Shown: positions 12,741 to 25,215, counted from the first letter of the stretch. The stretch: DNA of 64,000 nucleotides from Dastarcus helophoroides (GCA_028583605.1 CM053329.1:11766501-11830500); one strand, 5' to 3'. Notes: generated by a model from the letters alone, not told the origin. A program made the numbers and translations.

Positions 12741-12770
12741 TTCTTAGGTAATCTGTAACAAAAGCATTTA
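12741..12770 (-). promoter_or_regulatory. Probable 3' splice acceptor upstream of the receptor ATG
   Basis: On the minus strand the sequence just before the ATG reads ...TGCTTTTGTTACAG followed by ATTACCTAAGAAATG. The pyrimidine stretch plus AG, with a possible branch site ACTAA about 28 bases upstream, suggests the coding exon begins 11 bases before the ATG and that the 5' UTR exon lies at higher coordinates, beyond an intron. Inferred from pattern only. Confidence 0.55.
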
Positions 12771-14560
12771 TTTTTAGTATTTGTTTAAGTCATTTACATT
12801 ATTTTTACTCAAGAGACTTTTGGCGGGAATATCGAAATAATATTTTTGGGTTTTAAGATTTTCTAATTCAAAAAAAAATTAAAATGGTTATATACAGGTT
12901 CTTCTTTTGTCTCAGGAACAGTAATTTTTTTCAAGGCGTGCAATATTATTATTACAATTGATTGATAGATTGAAGGAGTTAAACTAACATTTGCCTCTGG
13001 TACCAATAAGATTACAGTTTAAGAATATTTTTTGGAAATTTAAAATATGTTGTTTAAATTTCATCGTCTTTCTTTGTGATTGTGACTTCAACTTGGAAAT
13101 TTTACTTTTTTTTTCAAAAATTTGGCTACTAATTCGATTATTCATAAGTTTTATTTGAAGTTTAAGATATATATTCAATTATTATTTTTGTAATGTTATT
13201 TTTCATGTTTTCTTAAAATCCCGATTAAAAGCATACAATTTTTTATTTTTCCCTTAAAATTGCAAAATTTATAATGTTAATTTTTTATAGAAACTTAGAT
13301 TTCGACTTTCAAAAATTTTTGCTTTAATTTTTTGATATTAAGCCTGAAATATATATATTTGTTCTAAATTAGGTTGCAAATTAAACAATTTTAGATACAA
13401 CTACTTTGATAACCGCGGAAGATTAATAATTTTTTTTTCCTCAAAAGGAAGTTTATAATTTGAAGCTCTGAAGTAGCTTAGACGATAGAAATCCAACGCA
13501 GTAACAATACTTTCAACTCAAAGAATCTTTATGTAATAACAAAAACTCGCAAGGTTCTTGTACACAGTTAGCATTTTCTTACATTTTTGTTTATGTTTGG
13601 TGCGTAAGTTAAAAGCCAAATACCACTTACCACGAAATAATGAGAAACGCCAAGATTCTAGAAAGCTTCGTCGAGGGTATATACGCATGGGAAATGAAGT
13701 AATCAGTCGGACTGACTGTGGATTTTTTCATGGAATCCTTTATGTTAGTTTGCGTTTTCTTTTGTAATAAACTTCTTTCGAAATGAATTTTATTTGAACA
13801 AATGTAAAAGCCGCGCAGTATGTACAATGGCGACAGAATTCTATAAAGAGAAATCTGTTCAAATTCTAGCGTAAAGAGATTGGAAATAAAAAAAAAAAAA
13901 GATGAATCACATACAGAGCTTTCAAACAAGACGTCGCGTCGATTCAACAAACACAAGTTAGAAAACTCATAATTTGTCCTAAATATTGTATGATTTTAAT
14001 TCCTTAGAAGCTTTTATGCTAAATTATTATTAATGATATTATTTTCCACAAATATCATTTTCATTAAGCATGGCGATATTTAAATAACGCAATTTTTACT
14101 CGATTATTAATTATATTGTAATTTAGTACTTAAGTGGTTTCTCTTGCTAGCCCTTTATGTAGATTTCCAAAGAATTAAATTTAGGTGAAATATTCAAAAA
14201 TAAATAACGACTTTAAATAAATAACGAATTATTCATAAACATTAAATATGAATCAATAAAAACGTCATTTAGAGAATTTGATGTAAAACATTCATTAATT
14301 TTACCTAAATCTAAAGATAAAAATTTAAATGAATTTAAAACAATCTAGCAGAAAATAGAAAAAAAAGATACATTCAAGATGTAAATTAAAATAAAATATA
14401 ATAACCATATCTGTGAGTTAATGGGTCATTCAAAATGGCTTTACTTAACGTAATTTTTCACTTTAGGTCAATTGTGGTAATATCCAAGTCATGTCCTCAT
14501 TTCAAATTAAGAGACATTTTTTAGCAGTAGCTGTTTGAATCTTTTTAAGGTAAGAAGCCA
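12771..14560. other. No recognised gene; probable receptor upstream intron or flank
   Basis: AT-rich sequence with no long open frame. If the splice acceptor at 12755 is real, this is intron of the receptor gene. Open frames at 13558-13767 and 13627-13956 overlap on opposite strands and look like chance. Confidence 0.4.
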
Positions 14561-14846
14561 CCTAAGAGTCCGGGGATCCCCCTTTTAATATATTAATTAA
14601 ATGTTATTTTATAACTTTTAAGACGTTAAAAGAAAAAAACAAAATTCTTATAATCTCACTTTCGTGTCTGTCAGTCTGTCACAAAGAGGTTTTTCTCGAA
14701 AACTATGTAACGTAGAATATTGAAATTTTGCACAGTGTTGGTTCTCGATGACGCACTTTAATATCTTCAACCAAAGAATAGAAAAAAAAATTATAATAAG
14801 ATGGGGGTTAATTTGATCTCCAAAAAATCAAGTTTTGGTTAATATA
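14560..14846. other. Flank of the DD41D transposon; possible older repeat
   Basis: Sequence such as 'CTCGAAAACTATGTAACG' and 'GAAATTTTGCACAGTG' has the flavour of dispersed repeats. The sequence after the transposon (17080-17455) may be its continuation. No terminal repeats or coding sequence are visible. Confidence 0.3.
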
Positions 14847-17077
14847 CAGGGTGTTACAAAAGTCCGGGCCGCTACTTCAGGAGCATATTCTACACATTAA
14901 AATATGAAAAATGTTGAAATACATTTTTTTCTTTAAATTGCCTCCTAACGGAGATATGACCATTTAAAGATGGCGCCCCTAAAGTGGTTTTTTTGCTACA
15001 AAAAGTTAACGGTTAGTAGCAAAGTCATGAAATTGGGCAAGCAGTTAAAGAATTGGATTAGGCATATTCTCATGTAACATATTTTTTAAATAAGCAGTAG
15101 CGTAGTGTGTAGGGGTTTGCCCGCGATTATTTTTTGCCGTAACTTTTTTGTATTGCAATATTTCGACACAAAAATGCCATAATCGTAAAAAACAACATTT
15201 TTTATACAAAAAAGGTACTCTTTCTCAAAGTCGCTAAAAGTAACCGTTTCCGAGAAAAAGGCGTTTAAATAATCCTATCCCGTCTTCGAAATTCTAACTA
15301 ATTTGTATAAGAAAAAATAAGTTGGTCATGCAAACTGATCGTAAAGAAAACAATTGTACTTGACAATATCTGCCAGAGATTGACGTTGTGTCACTGATAA
15401 AATTTGGTCGTAAGCTGTAAACTTTAGCAGTTTTTGTTGTCAATAGTAAGTGTAGTAGTTTTTTAACTTTTCATTATTTTGATAAAATGGACTATTCAAA
15501 TCAAGAAATGGCCGATATGCATTTAATGTACGGGCTTGCAAATTGTAATCGTGCTGAAGCAAGACGGCTTTATGCTGAACGTTTTCCTAATAGACACCTA
15601 CCAGGAGAAAAATTGTTCCAGAAAATTCATGCTCGTTTATGTGAAACAGGAAATTTTGTTTTCAAAGGCGAACGTGTTGGAAGGCCAAACGCAATGCTAA
15701 TTTAGAGGAGCGTGGGCTTCAGCGAGTTGAAGAAGATCCATGTGTCAGCACTAGACAACTTGCTTTAGCCGAAGGAGTAAATCACGTAACTATCTGGCGA
15801 ATTTTGAAATTTTACCAATTTTACCCCTATCATTTTCAAAGAGTGCAAGGGTTACTTGCTGCTGATTATCCTCCAAGAATAGAATTTTGCAACTGGCTAT
15901 TGCATAAGATCGCTGAAAATGAGAACTTTCCATCGCTCATATTATTTACGGACGAAGCGAGTTTTACCAGAAACGGGATACTTAACTTTCACAACATGCA
16001 TCAGTGGCAAGTTGAAAATCCCAATGCAGTTATTCAGTCGAGACATCAGCAACATTTTTCACTTAACATTTGGGGAGGAATAATAGGGGACTCTATAATT
16101 GGACCGTTTTTTTTTACCTCATAGGTTAACAGGAGCATCATATAGACATTTTTTGCAAACAGAGTTACCCGTGTTACTTGAAAATGTTCCACTCATAACA
16201 AGATAGCGAATGTGGATAATGCACGATGGGGCACCTGCCCATTTTAGTGCAGTTGCTAGGGAATTTTTGAATACCAACTATCATCAACGATGGATAGGTC
16301 GAGGAGGTCCGATACCATGGCCAGCTAGGTCTCCTGACCTCAACCCACTCGATTTCTACTTATGGGGACATCTAAAGCAGATCGTCTACTCCACACCAGT
16401 TGACAATATCAATGATCTTCGTGAACGAATTGAAAATGGGTTCAACCAGATTCACAATACACCAGGCATTTGCGAAAGAGTAAGGAGTTCCCTTAGAAGA
16501 CGAGCCGAGCAATGTATTGCTGCAGGGGGCAGTAATTTCGAACACTTGCTTTGATTTTTTTTTTCTTAATTTTGTACTATTTTTATATCAATGCAGTTAG
16601 TAGTGGATAAATTAGAAATTTGCAAAACGAATTCTAATAAATGCAACAATTTTGTTTAAACGCTTTTTTCTCGGTAACGGTTACTTTTAGCGACTTTGAG
16701 AAAGAGTACCTTTTTTGTATAAAAAATGTTGCTTTTTACGATTATGGCACTTTTGTGTCAAAATATTGCAATACAAAAAAGTTACGGCAAAAAATAATCG
16801 CGGGCAACCCCCTACACACCAAGCTACTGCTTATTTAAAAAATATGTTACATGAGAATATGCCTAATCCAATTCTTTAACTGCTTGCCCAATTTCATGAC
16901 TTTGCTACTAACCGTTAACTTTTTGTAGTAAAAAAACCACTTTAGGGGCGCCATCTTTAAATGGTCATATCTCCGTTAGGAGGCAATTTAAAGAAAAAAA
17001 TGTATTTCAACATTTTTCATATTTTAATGTGTAGAATATGCTCCTGAAGTAGCGGCCCGGACTTTTGTAACACCCTG
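14847..17077 (+). mobile_element. Tc1/mariner-superfamily DD41D (rosa-type) transposon with 423 bp TIRs
   Basis: The ends read CAGGGTGTTACAAAAGTCC and its reverse complement, flanked by TA at 14845-14846 and 17078-17079. The two inverted arms run 14847-15269 and 16655-17077, 423 bp each and nearly identical. That is far longer than the ~30 bp usual in mariners. The high arm identity suggests fairly recent insertion or arm homogenisation. The enclosed transposase is damaged, so the copy is not autonomous. Confidence 0.93.
15487..16554 (+). pseudogene. DD41D mariner transposase, broken by two frameshifts and a stop
   Basis: The N-terminal helix-turn-helix part starts at ATG 15487 (MDYSNQEMADMHL). 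The catalytic triad is seen as TDEASF (first D), MHDGAPAHF (second D) and SPDLNPLDFYLWG (third D). Exactly 41 residues separate the second D from the D of PLDF, which defines the DD41D (rosa) group rather than DD34D mariners. Breaks: a frameshift near 15690-15700 after GERVGRP; one extra T in the T9 run at 16107-16115; and an in-frame TAG at 16204-16206 just before the second D. Apart from these the protein can be followed from end to end, so inactivation looks recent. Confidence 0.9.
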
Positions 17078-17454
17078 TATTGTGTGAGGTATCGTTTAAC
17101 GAAGCTCCAGATACAACAGAGCTAAGGATCCCAAAATATTATTTTAATAATTTTCGGTCCAATCATCTTAAAGTTACAGCTCAAAATGTGTCAGGAAAGA
17201 CCCCTGTTCTCCTAAATTTCTAAAAATAAAGTTTAGATTTGATTTTAATACGGTCAGTAGATATTGGGCTACAGATTATTGAAAAACTGCAAATTTTTTT
17301 GATATCGTAATAGTTGGTGAGAAAAAAAATATTTTATGCAGAAATAAGTACTTGGATTCCATCGCCTTTTGACCCATACAGTAAAAATTTTGTAGAATAA
17401 AAAAGTTGGCTGAAAGACAGAATGCAGCTTAAATTTGATCTTTAAATTATTTCA

Positions 17455-17590
17455 CTTAGAAGAAAGATTAAAAAACACAACAAAGGTTGCTCTAACGCGT
17501 TTCGATAGCCAAGCTATCATCTTCAGAGAGAGGACAAGATTTGTATTTCATATATTGAAGATAACCAAGGACCAGTCCATTGCACCAGGA
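17455..17590 (-). repeat. Family H repeat with hammerhead-like motif
   Basis: Read on the minus strand: a block containing 'GGTCCTTGGTTATCTTC' toward 17585, and a hammerhead-like core at 17490-17530 followed by CAACCTTTGTTG. Other copies lie near 6.2, 48.4-48.9, 53.9, 56.3 and 58.5 kb. Non-coding. Confidence 0.75.
17490..17530 (-). ncRNA. Hammerhead-like motif in family H (non-canonical)
   Basis: Minus strand, 5' to 3': stem I CTCT (17530-17527); core CTGAAGA (17526-17520); one extra unpaired T (17519); stem II GATAGC - TTG - GCTATC (17518-17504), 6 perfect pairs; core GAA (17503-17501); ACGCGT (17500-17495), self-complementary and so able to form stem III between two copies; T at the cleavage position (17494); AGAG (17493-17490), pairing with CTCT. 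All hammerhead parts are present in order. The unpaired T between core and stem II is not canonical, and stem III cannot form well within one copy. Activity is uncertain. Confidence 0.5.
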
Positions 17591-17599
17591 GTTAGCACT

Positions 17600-18480
17600 A
17601 GTTCACGCAATACAGTAATTGCGGTTGGAATCGAACTTTTTAGCGATATCCGTAGGTGATCTCATAAACTGTGTTAGTCATCGACTTATTGCAAATTGCG
17701 AATGAATGCTTTTTATGTGAGATGTGATCAACACAGTTATTAGTTCCATAAATATGTGGATTGATTGTAGAAAAAGATTGTATATCTGAAGATGGACATT
17801 TTTTTTTATTTTTCAATTGCAACACAGAAATGTTAAGATGGAATTTCAAATTCATACCTAATTTAATTTGGTTTATTGACTGTTCACTGTAGTAATTTGT
17901 ACTGTGATAAGCGCCAGTGGCTATAGGAAAAATATTCAAGTACAAAATTTGCCCCATCTTTTCAAAGTTTCAAATGCTAATTTATTTTTGATTTTTGGAC
18001 CCAATTTGTTTACGCTGTGTTAAAAATTAATTAATTTTAATAAATTGTCATCCCACCACTTAGAGTCGACAGGAAAGTGTCATCAAATTCAAAGAATAAT
18101 TTGACCTCAAATTTTTATTACAATATGTCAACAACTAAATCAAAAAATTTTAAATTTAATGGTTTTCAATGGTCCTTAAACATAATACAACAAAATTTAA
18201 AATTTGCTGGATACAAGTTTGAGAAAAATATATATTTAGAAAATGAATGAAGTACAAATAATCTAGGGTTCTTTGTCTTCCCTTTTTCGTTCATGTAAGG
18301 TACGTCAATTATTCATTTCCCAAAATTATCGTAACCCTAATAATCGCAAGGTTTTTTCTCAAATAAATCATTTAGTTTGCACTCGAAGATTTTCAAACAA
18401 AATGCAACTAACTTTGTCCCTGATTAGCGGTAAGTTGTGCTCAAATTATTTCCCAATTTTTGTGTATTTTTTTTGTCGTT
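17600..18480. other. No recognised gene
   Basis: AT-rich sequence without a convincing open frame or terminal repeats. The open frame at 17640-17957 (minus) has no features I recognise. Confidence 0.4.
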
Positions 18481-18488
18481 TTTCGAAT

Positions 18489-18594
<106 letters not shown>

Positions 18595-19199
18595 TACTCG
18601 TTCCTTTGTTTGGTTTCCTGTTTCTCTCATACCAGAACACAATTAGCAGAACTCAACCAGTGTCATAAAATAGACTAGAGAACTGTCCAAATTTGTAGAA
18701 AACTTTCTGAACAGAATGTTTCCTCCCCCTACTTTCTACGGCTACTAATCTAATAGAAGAGCCTAAAAAGTGGCTAAGCTGGATTAAGCAAAAAAAAACA
18801 GTTGGGAACTGCCAAAAAGTTCTCAATTCCTTCACCAAAATATTTCCCTAACAAGAGTTGATGCTGATTCTGATCGTCAACCTTCGTTAGTACTTTCCAT
18901 TTGACAACAGATCTATAAGGCTCTCTTTGGGCTAGGATCTTTTGTCCTACATTTTGGGATTTAAGAAACATATAATGAAGAATCTGAACGAGATAGCCCT
19001 AGGAGAATACACCAAAACAAGAACCAAGAGAGAGCTTATTGTGGATTATACTTCTAGGATGTTAAGGTGTACGATGCCCACGTTTGTCACACGAACTCTG
19101 GTAGAAAATTGTGTTTGGACTACCTACCCCCATCATGAAACCGTACTTATTTTGTTTCCATCAACCGCAGTTTTCTTGTGACAAGGAAAAATTAATTTT

Positions 19200-21175
19200 T
19201 GGAAATGTAGTCTTTCCAAATTCTGTTCGTTTTTATTTATTTCCATTTATTTACATCTTAAAAAGTTTTATAAGAAATAAGACATAATGTCATAATTATA
19301 TTAATTCTTTATCTAAAGTCTTTTTTATCGTTGAAATTTGGGTACTTTTTATGTGAATGAGACACCAGGGATCGAAAAAAATCACAATTAGGAAAAAGTT
19401 TGTCCTACACGTAGATCTTTAATTTGTAAGTAGAAAATTGTGAAACATTTACACTTGTAAAGCTCTCTGGTATATTTTTACCACCACTGCATATCAAATT
19501 AGGCTTACCAACAATTTTCTAGAGGGAATGAGTCCCAATAAAAATGGCTTTTTATATTTCAAAAAGAAATTCCCCAGAATGAGCGAAGTAGTAGTAGTAG
19601 AAGAACCTCAAATTAAGAAAACTAATAAAAGACTATTTGTTTAACGAAAAATTAAATTATTGAAAAAATTTTATAAAGATGCTCCAAAAATTTTATTGGA
19701 CATTTTTTGGTTTATCATAAGAGTGACATCTAAAGATATTTGGTTAAAAAACTTGTATTGAAGTATAAAACTTTGGGTTGCAATATTGGGATCAAGATTT
19801 ATTTTTTAGACACATATCTTGATTTATTCCTACGAATCAGGAAACTCTGTGGGCTCCAAGTGATAAGAACTGATACAAGTTTCATGCGGACTTTCCATTG
19901 ATGGAAAAAGTTTATCGGGGCAGATTAAACTTAAGAATGTTGACTGATTATTACTACTTGGTCAAGAGGGACCAATTAAAAGCAAAATAATCTAGAAAAA
20001 CAGAGACTATAAGTTCCTAATGTACATTTTTTATGTTATATTTCTGGAGATCCATCATTTTTCAAACACTTAACGAACAAATGTTGTGGGTGATGAAAAT
20101 TTCAAAGTTGCTTATTTTCAATGACAACCACTAACACTATTAAATAATACAAAAGAAATTTATGTGACATGACAAAACTTTAATTTTGTTGACCAGTGTA
20201 ATTAATGTATTAGAAGAAATTTATCAGTGGAGCAGTACTCCATTCTTCTCCCTGCACCAGCCTCCACTACTTCTAAGTATATTAGGAGATCTTGTACTTA
20301 GTTTAAAACAAATACATTCTACAATAACCAATTAATAAAACATCGAAATTACTGACCTGCCCAAGTAATTAGGTTGCACGGAGAATTCTGCATGGAATAT
20401 CGATGAATGGCAAATGAGGAAATAATTTTATTATCCATGTACGAGATACGTAACGTTACCTTTGTAATTGAAGCTGTTTTATTTCCATATTCACCAGCAA
20501 ATAATAAACGTGCGTTGGCAATACCGATCAGTATTTAAATTCCCATTTGCATGTTTCGCAATCCAGCCATAAATAATATGCAAGGCTTATTGTTGGTTTA
20601 ACAAAAGCTGCCGCACCACTGGCATGAAAGAAATCCGAATGGCCTGCAATTAATGCATCCAAGCAAAATGCAATAACACCACTTTTATATCCCGCACTAG
20701 AAACTAAGTTAACGAATTCAATGCACCTCTCCGAATTATTCCTTTATAAGCGCCCGATACGTTGGATCGAAGCCAAACAGATTTCCGATGTTGTTTTAAT
20801 TTTCGACCATCAGTTCCTGTAATCTCATGTTCCGTTAATGTCAGCTGCGAAATCAATGAGCGGATGTTTCGACTCGTTGCTTAATGGATCGAACAGTTGA
20901 TTAGGGTATCACACTAATTACATCACACAGAGTAAGAAACATTTATGAGAGTGGTCAGCTGCCACAATATTTCACTTCTTTTCCTCTTTGTAACCATCAG
21001 AATACATATTATACCAATTAAATAGAAGATGAAATTAAGACATGCTTTTTCCAGGATTGATTAGTGGAACTATTAAAAGTGTTAAGACGTTTCGCCGTCC
21101 TTTGTAAAAGGCTTCTTTAGAAACAACAACACATAAGTGCTGAGTAATTCACTAGCCATACATAACGCTTCCTAA
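19200..21175. other. No recognised gene; 20360-20930 looks unique and possibly conserved
   Basis: No coding sequence recognised. The part at about 20360-20930 has a higher GC content and complexity than its surroundings. It holds an octamer-like 'CCCATTTGCATG' and several TTAAT/ATTA cores, as seen in insect enhancers. This is only suggestive. Confidence 0.3.
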
Positions 21176-22395
21176 CAGTCCATTCAAAAAGTCCATAGGA
21201 TGACACATAGATGGCGTTACTAGAATTTTTTCCATATGATTTTTATTTAGTACTAACCTTTAATACGCGTTTAAATATGACAGCAATTTGACTATTGATT
21301 CGTGAGTTATAGCATTTGGTGTGAAGCAACTTTTGTTATTGAAAAAATGAATTTTGAGTTTTGATAAAGCATTGCTTTTTGAAGAAAAAAAATACAGTGC
21401 AAGCCAAACAATGGCTTGATAAATATTGTCCGAACTCTGCTTCATCGAGACAAATGGTGGAGAAGTGGATTGCTGAATTTAAACGTGGCCGTACCAGCAC
21501 AAATGATGCAGAGCGCAGTGGACGCCTAAATGAGGCTATTATTCCAGAAAACATCAAAAAAATCCACAAATTGGTTATGAACGATCACAAATTAAAGGTG
21601 CACGAGCTAGCTGACATTGTAAAGATATCAGATGATAGTGCTTTTACCATTTTACACGAACATTAGGGTGGTCTGTGCAAAGTGGGTGCCGCGTGAGCTC
21701 ACAGTCGATCAAAAAAACAACGAATCGATGCTTCAGAGGAGTGTTTGGCGCTGTTAAACCGCAATAAAGTGGAATTCTACCGTCGATATGTAACAATGGA
21801 TGAGACATGGCTTCACTATTACACACCAGAATCCAAAAGACAGTCAGCTGAATGGACAGCAGTTAACGAACCGAATCCAAAGCGAGCAAAGACGCAACAT
21901 GTGAACGAAATAATATTCATCGACTATCTTCAAAAAGGAACCACCATCAACAGCGACTATTATTGTGCACTTTTGGATCGATTGAAGACTGAAATCGCAA
22001 GGAAACGGCCACATTTGCAAAAGAAAAAAGTGTTGTTTCACCAAGACAATGCACCGTGTCACAAATCGATAAAAACGATGGCAAAATTAAATGAATTGGG
22101 CTTATAATTGCTTACCCACCCACCGTATTCTCCAGATTTAGCTCCCAGCGACTTTTTCCTCGTTTCAGATCTCAAGAGAAGGCTTATTGGAAAAAAATTA
22201 AGTCCAATGAAGAAGTAATCGCTAAAATTAGTGCCTATTTTGACGACAAAGAGAAATCGTACTATAAAATCGAAAAGTTGGAAAAGCGCTATACTCGTTG
22301 TATCGGCCTTAAAGGCAACTATGTTGATTAATAAAATCAAGTTTTGTCAAAATTTTGTTTTTTTTCTTACTTATCTTAGGGACTTGAATGACCTG
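21176..22395 (+). mobile_element. Mariner (DD34D, mellifera-like) element, decayed
   Basis: The left end CAGTCCATTCAAAAAGTCC and the reverse complement of the right end, CAGGTCATTCAAGTCCC, form imperfect TIRs of about 25 bp with TA near each border. The element is ~1.2 kb, the normal mariner length. The interior is a broken transposase on the plus strand. Subfamily assignment is from protein resemblance only. Confidence 0.88.
21346..22331 (+). pseudogene. Mariner transposase pseudogene
   Basis: Readable pieces: VLIKHCFLKKKNTVQAKQW (N-terminal HTH region), NIKKIHKLV, WVPRELTVDQ, then YVTMDETWLHYYTPES (first D), LFHQDNAPCHKS (second D), PPYSPDLAPSDFF (third D, 34 residues after the second). 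The end GLKGNYVD-TAA is at 22329-22331. Damage: TGA at 21355 in place of a probable CGA just after the start; a shift near 21664 and a compensating one in the A7 run near 21711-21717; loss of the stretch between KRAKTQ and IIFIDY; an in-frame TAA after LNELGL (~22105); a frameshift near 22190. Clearly inactive. Confidence 0.9.
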
Positions 22396-22744
22396 GTAAT
22401 TGGCAGAAAAAAGAAGATGCAAGCAATACAGAGGAGAATAGAAAATTTAGGATGGAATTACTTGGTAATTTAGTATGTCACCATGCGTAACTCTTTCACA
22501 TTAAAAATGGCAGAAAAAGGCGGATGCAGTCAATACTAAAGAGCACGGAAACTCCATATGTCAATCACGCCAGAGATGAAATTTCTCTGCAAATACTTTG
22601 AAATGAAAACAAAGATTGAGGATAGAAGTGCAGGGTCCTTCAGCATGTGCACTATACCACATCGGAGTTGAAACTCGTACTAAATAAAACTATTGTCAAA
22701 ACAGAAAAACCACTGCAACTCAGTATGTCAGAGGAAAAATTGTT

Positions 22745-25215
22745 CTGATGATGAAATTTTTTCTTTTATATTTTTTTGGTTGAGTTTAACATTCTTAGCT
22801 CTCTTAAATTCATTTTAAAGAAAAACAATTTGACTATTTCATGACAAAAATTTGCCAGAGTCTCTCGAAAAACTGAAGCACACCTGTTTCTTTTGTACAA
22901 GTATTTTCATTGGAGATCCTTGTAGGTCTGATTCCCCCAAGAGAAATATGTTTGACAACATACAAGAGAATCGGAGGCCGCAAATTCCAATGTAGTCCAG
23001 CTTGGCACAGTGAGGACTTCTGTCTATGGAGACTCTTTTTCTATAGAACTTCCAAAAGCTTCCAAACTGTGAAACTCACGACATAATTTTCCTCGGCAAT
23101 TGCAACCCAACTTTATTTTAAAAGATCTCATTGCCATTCTATCTTTATTTTCTCATCATCACCTTGTTTCAAAGGCATGTGATGACAAAATTTATTCTTT
23201 TACTGTTTTCATGTTTATAGTTTAGCAACTTTGGCTCTTTTGAATTCAATTTAGAGAAGAATGCTTCGCCTATTTGGCGATGAGAATTTCATTAAGCCTC
23301 TTGCACACTGAAGCACAGGCAAATGGTTGATGATGTCTATGGTACTTTTATGAAAGATCCTCGTTAGTACTGATAGGTCAGATTTTTCCAAAGAAAACAT
23401 TTTTGAATGGTTGGTGATGTCTATGGTACTTTTACGAAAGATCCTCGTTGGTACTGATAGGTCAGATTCTTCCAAAGAAAAAATTTTTGACAACATACAA
23501 GGCAGTCGGAGGCAGCATATTCCTATAAGGTCCAGCTAAGCACAGTAAAGACTTCTGTCTATGGAGATTCTTTTTTTCTATAGAACTACCAAACTCTGTA
23601 GCTTATGACATAATATTCCACGACGATTTCAACCTAATTTAATTTTAAAAGGTAGTTCATTGCCATTCTATCTTTATTTTCGCATCCTTCTCACCTTGTT
23701 TCAAAGGCATTTGATGATGAAATTTATTCTTTTACTGTTTTCATGTTTGGAGTTTAGCAACTTTGGCTCTTTTGAATTCAATTCAGAGAAGAATGCTTTG
23801 CCTATTTAGTGATGAGAATTTGATCAAATCTCTCTAACACTGGAGCACAGGCGAATGGTTGGTGATGTCTATGGTACTTTTATGGAAGATCCTCGTTAGT
23901 ACTGATAGGTCAGATTTTTTCAAAGGAAACATTGAATGGTTGCTGATGTCTATGGTACTTTTATGGAAGATCCTCGTTGGTACTGATAGGTCAGATTCTT
24001 CCAAAGGAAAAATTTTTGACAACATACAAGGCAGTCAAAGGCAGCATATTTCTATGAGGTACAGCTTAACACAGTTAAAACCTCTGTTTATGGAGACTCT
24101 TTTTTTCTACAGAACTATTAAACTCTGTAACTTACGACATAATATTTCACGACAATTGCAACATAATTTAATTTTAAAAGGTGATTTATTGCCATTCTAT
24201 CTTTATTTTCGCATTCTTTTCACATTATTTCAATACCATTTGATGATGAAATTTATTCTTTTCCTGTGTTCATGTTTGAAGTTGAGCTACTTTGGCTGTT
24301 TTTAATTTAATTCAGGGAAGAATGCTTTGCCTATTTGGTGATGAGAATTGGATCAGTTATTTCGAACACTGGAGCATAGGTGACGTCTGAAGTACTTTTA
24401 TGGAAGATCCACGTCATAATTGACAGGTCAGATACTTCCAAAGGAAGCATTTTTGATAACACACAAGGCAGCTGGCAGCAGCATATTCCTATATCGTCTA
24501 GCTTAGCATAGTGAGGACTTTTGCCTATGGAGACTCTTTTTTTCTATAGAACTACCAAACTCTGTAACTCTTGACATAATATTTTACAACAATTGCAACC
24601 TAATTTAATTTTAAAAGGTAGTTCGTTGCCATTCTATCTTAATTTTCGCATCCTTCTCTCATTGTTTTAAAGACAAGCGATGACGAAATTTAATTTTTTA
24701 CTCTTTTCGTGTTTGGAGTTTAGCTTCTTTGGCTATTTTGGATTCAATACAAAGAACGATTCGCCCATTTGTTGATGAGAATTTAATTAAGTTTCTAGAA
24801 CACTGGAGCACAGGCAAATGGTTGGTGACGTCTATATCATATAGGCACTTTTATGGGAGATCCTAGAAGGTACTGATAGCTTTGATCCTGCCAATGGCAA
24901 ATTTTTTTGACAACATACTAGACAGTCGTAGGCAGGAAATTTCTGTGTTGTTCAGCTAAACACAATGAAGACTTCTGTCTATGAAGACTTCTGTCTATGA
25001 AGACTTCTGTCTATGAAGACTTCTTTTTCTCTAGAACTTTCAAACTCTGAAACTCATGGGCACATTTTCCCAGATATCCACAACCTCTCCTTATTTAAAA
25101 AAGCAGCTCATCCTTATCCATCTTTATTTTCGCAGCTTCATCACAGTGTTTCAAAGGCATTAGAGAATTGCTTTTTGCCAGTGAATTGTACTTACTGTAC
25201 AAAACAAGAAAGAAA
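22745..25215 (+). repeat. Tandem array of a LINE 3'-end segment, five copies of ~440-540 bp
   Basis: Each unit contains 'TGGAGCACAGGCAAATGG' (or variant), 'TACTTTTATGGAAGATCC', 'TGACAACATACAAGGCAG', 'CTTCTGTCTATGGAGAC' and 'CATTCTATCTTTATTTTC'. Starts fall near 22745, 23165, 23705, 24240 and 24680. The unit aligns with 30400-30800, where the same words belong to the C-terminal reverse-transcriptase region of a LINE (for example GDSFFYRTFKLWN, NLSLFKKAVH). Copies 2 and 3 share an inner ~85 bp duplication (23320-23480 and 23850-24020), so they arose from one another. Frames are broken; this is satellite-like. Confidence 0.8.
24967..25030. repeat. 16 bp minisatellite inside the last LINE-derived unit
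   Basis: GAAGACTTCTGTCTAT is repeated three times with a fourth partial copy. It is a local slippage expansion of a word present once in the other units. Confidence 0.92.

Noticed and set aside
16641..16838. 65-codon open frame beside the DD41D transposase
   Set aside because: Lies inside the right 423 bp terminal inverted repeat and has no counterpart on protein level.
18640..19200. Faint gag-like words (EEPKKWLSWIK; RTKRELIVDYTSRMLRC)
   Set aside because: Too short and in different frames; no LTR, protease or RT nearby to support an LTR element.
22059..22340. Minus-strand open frame of 93 codons
   Set aside because: Antisense shadow of the mariner transposase C-terminal part.
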